A stretch of 7,009 bases of DNA from Sulfurimonas sp. GTDB taxonomy: Bacteria; Campylobacterota; Campylobacteria; Campylobacterales; Sulfurimonadaceae. Below are positions 6,326 through 7,009 of this stretch, piece by piece. The notes beneath the pieces were generated by a model. That model made no database searches. It was given only the letters and a program-made list of their open reading frames with translations, and had not been told where the DNA came from. How positions within the stretch are numbered: the stretch's first letter is position 1; the number at the start of each line of letters is the position of its first letter. The position numbers and the translations under genes are program-made. The stretch spans positions 1-7,009 of the forward strand of contig JAIOSY010000272.1 of assembly GCA_021107375.1 (NCBI GenBank), written 5' to 3'.

Positions 6326-6354
6326 TGCATTCCCATGCAGAGCATGGGAACGAG
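6326..6354. repeat. REP-like element 5 (intact copy between the two prepilin genes)
   Basis: Perfect 9-bp inverted repeat TTCCCATGC / GCATGGGAA (6330-6338 and 6342-6350) with an AGA loop, then CGAG. It lies 13 bp past the stop codon of the upstream prepilin gene. This GCATTCCCATGC...GCATGGGAACGAG palindrome is one I recognise, from memory, as a short dispersed element in many proteobacterial genomes, of the REP type mobilised by TnpA-REP (RAYT) proteins. No such transposase is encoded here. No T-tract follows on either strand, so it is not a classical terminator, although it could stabilise the 3' end of the pilin mRNA. Confidence 0.7.
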
Positions 6355-6367
6355 GAAAAAATAGGAA

Positions 6368-6778
6368 CTACTTAACTACAGCATTACCTAATATATTAAC
6401 ATCTCCATCTGTTACAGAATCGAATCTGTTACAAACACCTGCAGTTGTTGTACCTGATGTAGTTACATGTGTAGCATTTACATCAATTTGAGAACAATCC
6501 ACAGTACCATCAGTTATATCAATTTCAGTTGTTGAAATTACATCTATATTACCATGTAAACCAACAGCACCAAACAAATCAACCATAGAAGGTGCCACAT
6601 TCTGAGCCAGCATATCAGCCTGAATAGTTTTCATTGCAGCCTTGTAATCTGATAATAATGCAGTCGCACGATCATCATCACGAGACGCAGCAAGTTTTGG
6701 AATAGCCACAGCGGCTAAAATACCTAAAATAACGATAACAAAGATCAATTCGATCATAGTAAAACCAGCTCTTTTCAT
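6368..6778 (-). CDS. Type IV prepilin / pseudopilin with N-terminal methylation motif (136 aa)
   Basis: Second prepilin-like protein, with the canonical short leader MKRAG cut at G5|F6, E10 as mature Glu5, and a hydrophobic helix at residues 6-29 (FTMIELIFVIVILGILAAVA). It shares PKLAA-R-D with its neighbour just after the helix, so the two are likely paralogues; beyond that they diverge. The C-terminal domain is Thr/Asp-rich, and C95 with C116 could close a disulfide-bounded loop typical of pilins. The ATG (6778-6776) is preceded at six bases by AAGGAG (6790-6785), a strong site. The gene is divergent from flgB. It may be a pilin or a type II secretion pseudopilin; the sequence does not decide between them. 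Confidence 0.88.
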   Translation of the reverse strand: MKRAGFTMIELIFVIVILGILAAVAIPKLAASRDDDRATALLSDYKAAMKTIQADMLAQNVAPSMVDLFGAVGLHGNIDVISTTEIDITDGTVDCSQIDVNATHVTTSGTTTAGVCNRFDSVTDGDVNILGNAVVK

Positions 6779-6795
6779 AAGAGACTCCTTGAATT

Positions 6796-6820
6796 AAAAA
6801 AATGGGTTACTCTAGTAACC
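6796..6820 (-). terminator. Terminator-like hairpin in the leader of the second prepilin gene
   Basis: On the minus strand GGTTAC-TAGA-GTAACC (6820-6805) is followed after CA by seven T (6802-6796). The arrangement resembles an intrinsic terminator but lies between the likely promoter (6834-6829) and the AAGGAG of the prepilin gene, so it could act as an attenuator or 5' stabiliser. The stem is short. As DNA it is also a 7-bp dyad (GGTTACT/AGTAACC) that could be an operator. Confidence 0.35.
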
Positions 6821-6828
6821 GTAGAACT

Positions 6829-6834
6829 ATTATC
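6829..6834 (-). promoter_or_regulatory. Possible -10 box (GATAAT) for the second prepilin gene
   Basis: GATAAT on the minus strand, preceded by CTGGCG, would start transcription near 6822 and give a leader of about 44 nt. The terminator-like dyad would sit at its very 5' end. There is no clear -35 element. Confidence 0.4.
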
Positions 6835-6879
6835 CGCCAGATAGCATTAAACTTTGCTTAAAGTGATTTATTTCTTTTT

Positions 6880-6896
6880 TGGAACTAAACTTGCTT
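6880..6896 (+). promoter_or_regulatory. Sigma-54 (RpoN) promoter of flgB
   Basis: TGGAAC-TAAAC-TTGCTT carries GG at 6881-6882 and GC at 6893-6894, exactly 12 bp apart, matching the -24/-12 signature of RpoN promoters. Transcription would start near 6906, 18 nt before the flgB ATG, with AGGAG (6914-6918) between. Rod genes such as flgBC depend on sigma-54 and the FlgSR system in Campylobacter, which supports the call. Confidence 0.85.
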
Positions 6897-6923
6897 ATAC
6901 TTTTACAATTAAAAGGAGTAGTA

Positions 6924-7009
6924 ATGAGCGTAGAAATATCACGTACACATGGATTGATCTCAGATGCCCTAGATTACAGAGCTATGAGACAAGATATGAT
7001 ATCTTCAAA
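6924..7009 (+). CDS. flgB: FlgB, flagellar basal-body proximal rod protein (first 28 residues only)
   Basis: Only the N-terminus is in the window: MSVEISRTHGLISDALDYRA, then MRQDMISS. This fits the start of FlgB, a proximal rod subunit of the flagellar basal body exported by the flagellar type III apparatus. In particular, ALDYRAMRQDMISS corresponds to the N-terminal helix that precedes the IANxDTP motif in rod proteins; that motif would lie just past the window end. AGGAG (6914-6918) precedes the ATG by 5 bases, and a strong sigma-54 promoter lies upstream. flgC and fliE would be expected next. FlgC is a possible alternative, but the first-gene position and spacing favour FlgB. Confidence 0.8.
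   Translation, partial: MSVEISRTHGLISDALDYRAMRQDMISS

Noticed and set aside
6232..6345. Extension of the first prepilin gene upstream to 6345
   Set aside because: It would translate part of the REP-like hairpin and put 38 residues before a canonical short prepilin leader, while AAGGAG fits the ATG at 6231.
5618..6354. CRISPR array
   Set aside because: The repeats are few, unequal in sequence and spacing, and lack uniform unique spacers; no cas genes are visible.
6844..6860. Second sigma-54-like site upstream of the flgB promoter (AGCATTAAACTTTGCTT)
   Set aside because: Spacing to the GC is right, but the invariant GG at -24 is GC; it may be a decayed duplicate of the real site but is not a supported promoter.

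Overview
The window is AT-rich bacterial DNA whose gene content points to the Campylobacterota, most likely a free-living Sulfurimonas or Sulfurovum type. The reasons are an orphan GlcD-type flavoprotein, a PgbA-like secreted protein and a Csd3-type peptidase lying together as I remember them in Helicobacter pylori (HP0506 to HP0509), a short PriA, and a flgB-like gene behind a sigma-54 promoter. The genus is an inference.

Layout. Positions 1-1924 (minus strand): a secreted PgbA-like gene followed after 3 bp by glcD, whose 3' end lies outside the window. The PgbA-like gene is split by an in-frame TGA at 1336-1334; the same frame stays open for 59 more codons. Positions 1925-2028: a divergent promoter region whose core is a perfect palindrome of two TATAAT boxes. 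Positions 2029-3772 (plus): a Csd3-type M23 peptidoglycan peptidase overlapping a Nudix hydrolase of the UDP-sugar diphosphatase (NUDT14) type. Positions 3769-5610 (minus): priA, meeting the Nudix gene tail to tail with a 4-bp overlap. Positions 5611-5766: no gene, but a cluster of short palindromic REP-like elements that includes the priA ribosome binding site and a possible priA promoter. Positions 5767-6778 (minus): two type IV prepilin (pseudopilin) genes, each followed within a few bases by the same REP-like half-site. Positions 6779-6923: divergent control region. Positions 6924-7009 (plus): the start of flgB.

Functionally, the left half concerns the cell envelope (cell-wall trimming, a secreted protein, nucleotide-sugar hydrolysis) plus a 2-hydroxy-acid oxidoreductase. 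The right half holds replication restart (PriA) and surface appendages (pilins, flagellar rod). I found no CRISPR array, no tRNA or rRNA, no transposase and no defence system. The points most worth a second look are the in-frame TGA in the PgbA-like gene, the palindromic divergent promoter, and the REP-like array that appears to have become the priA leader.
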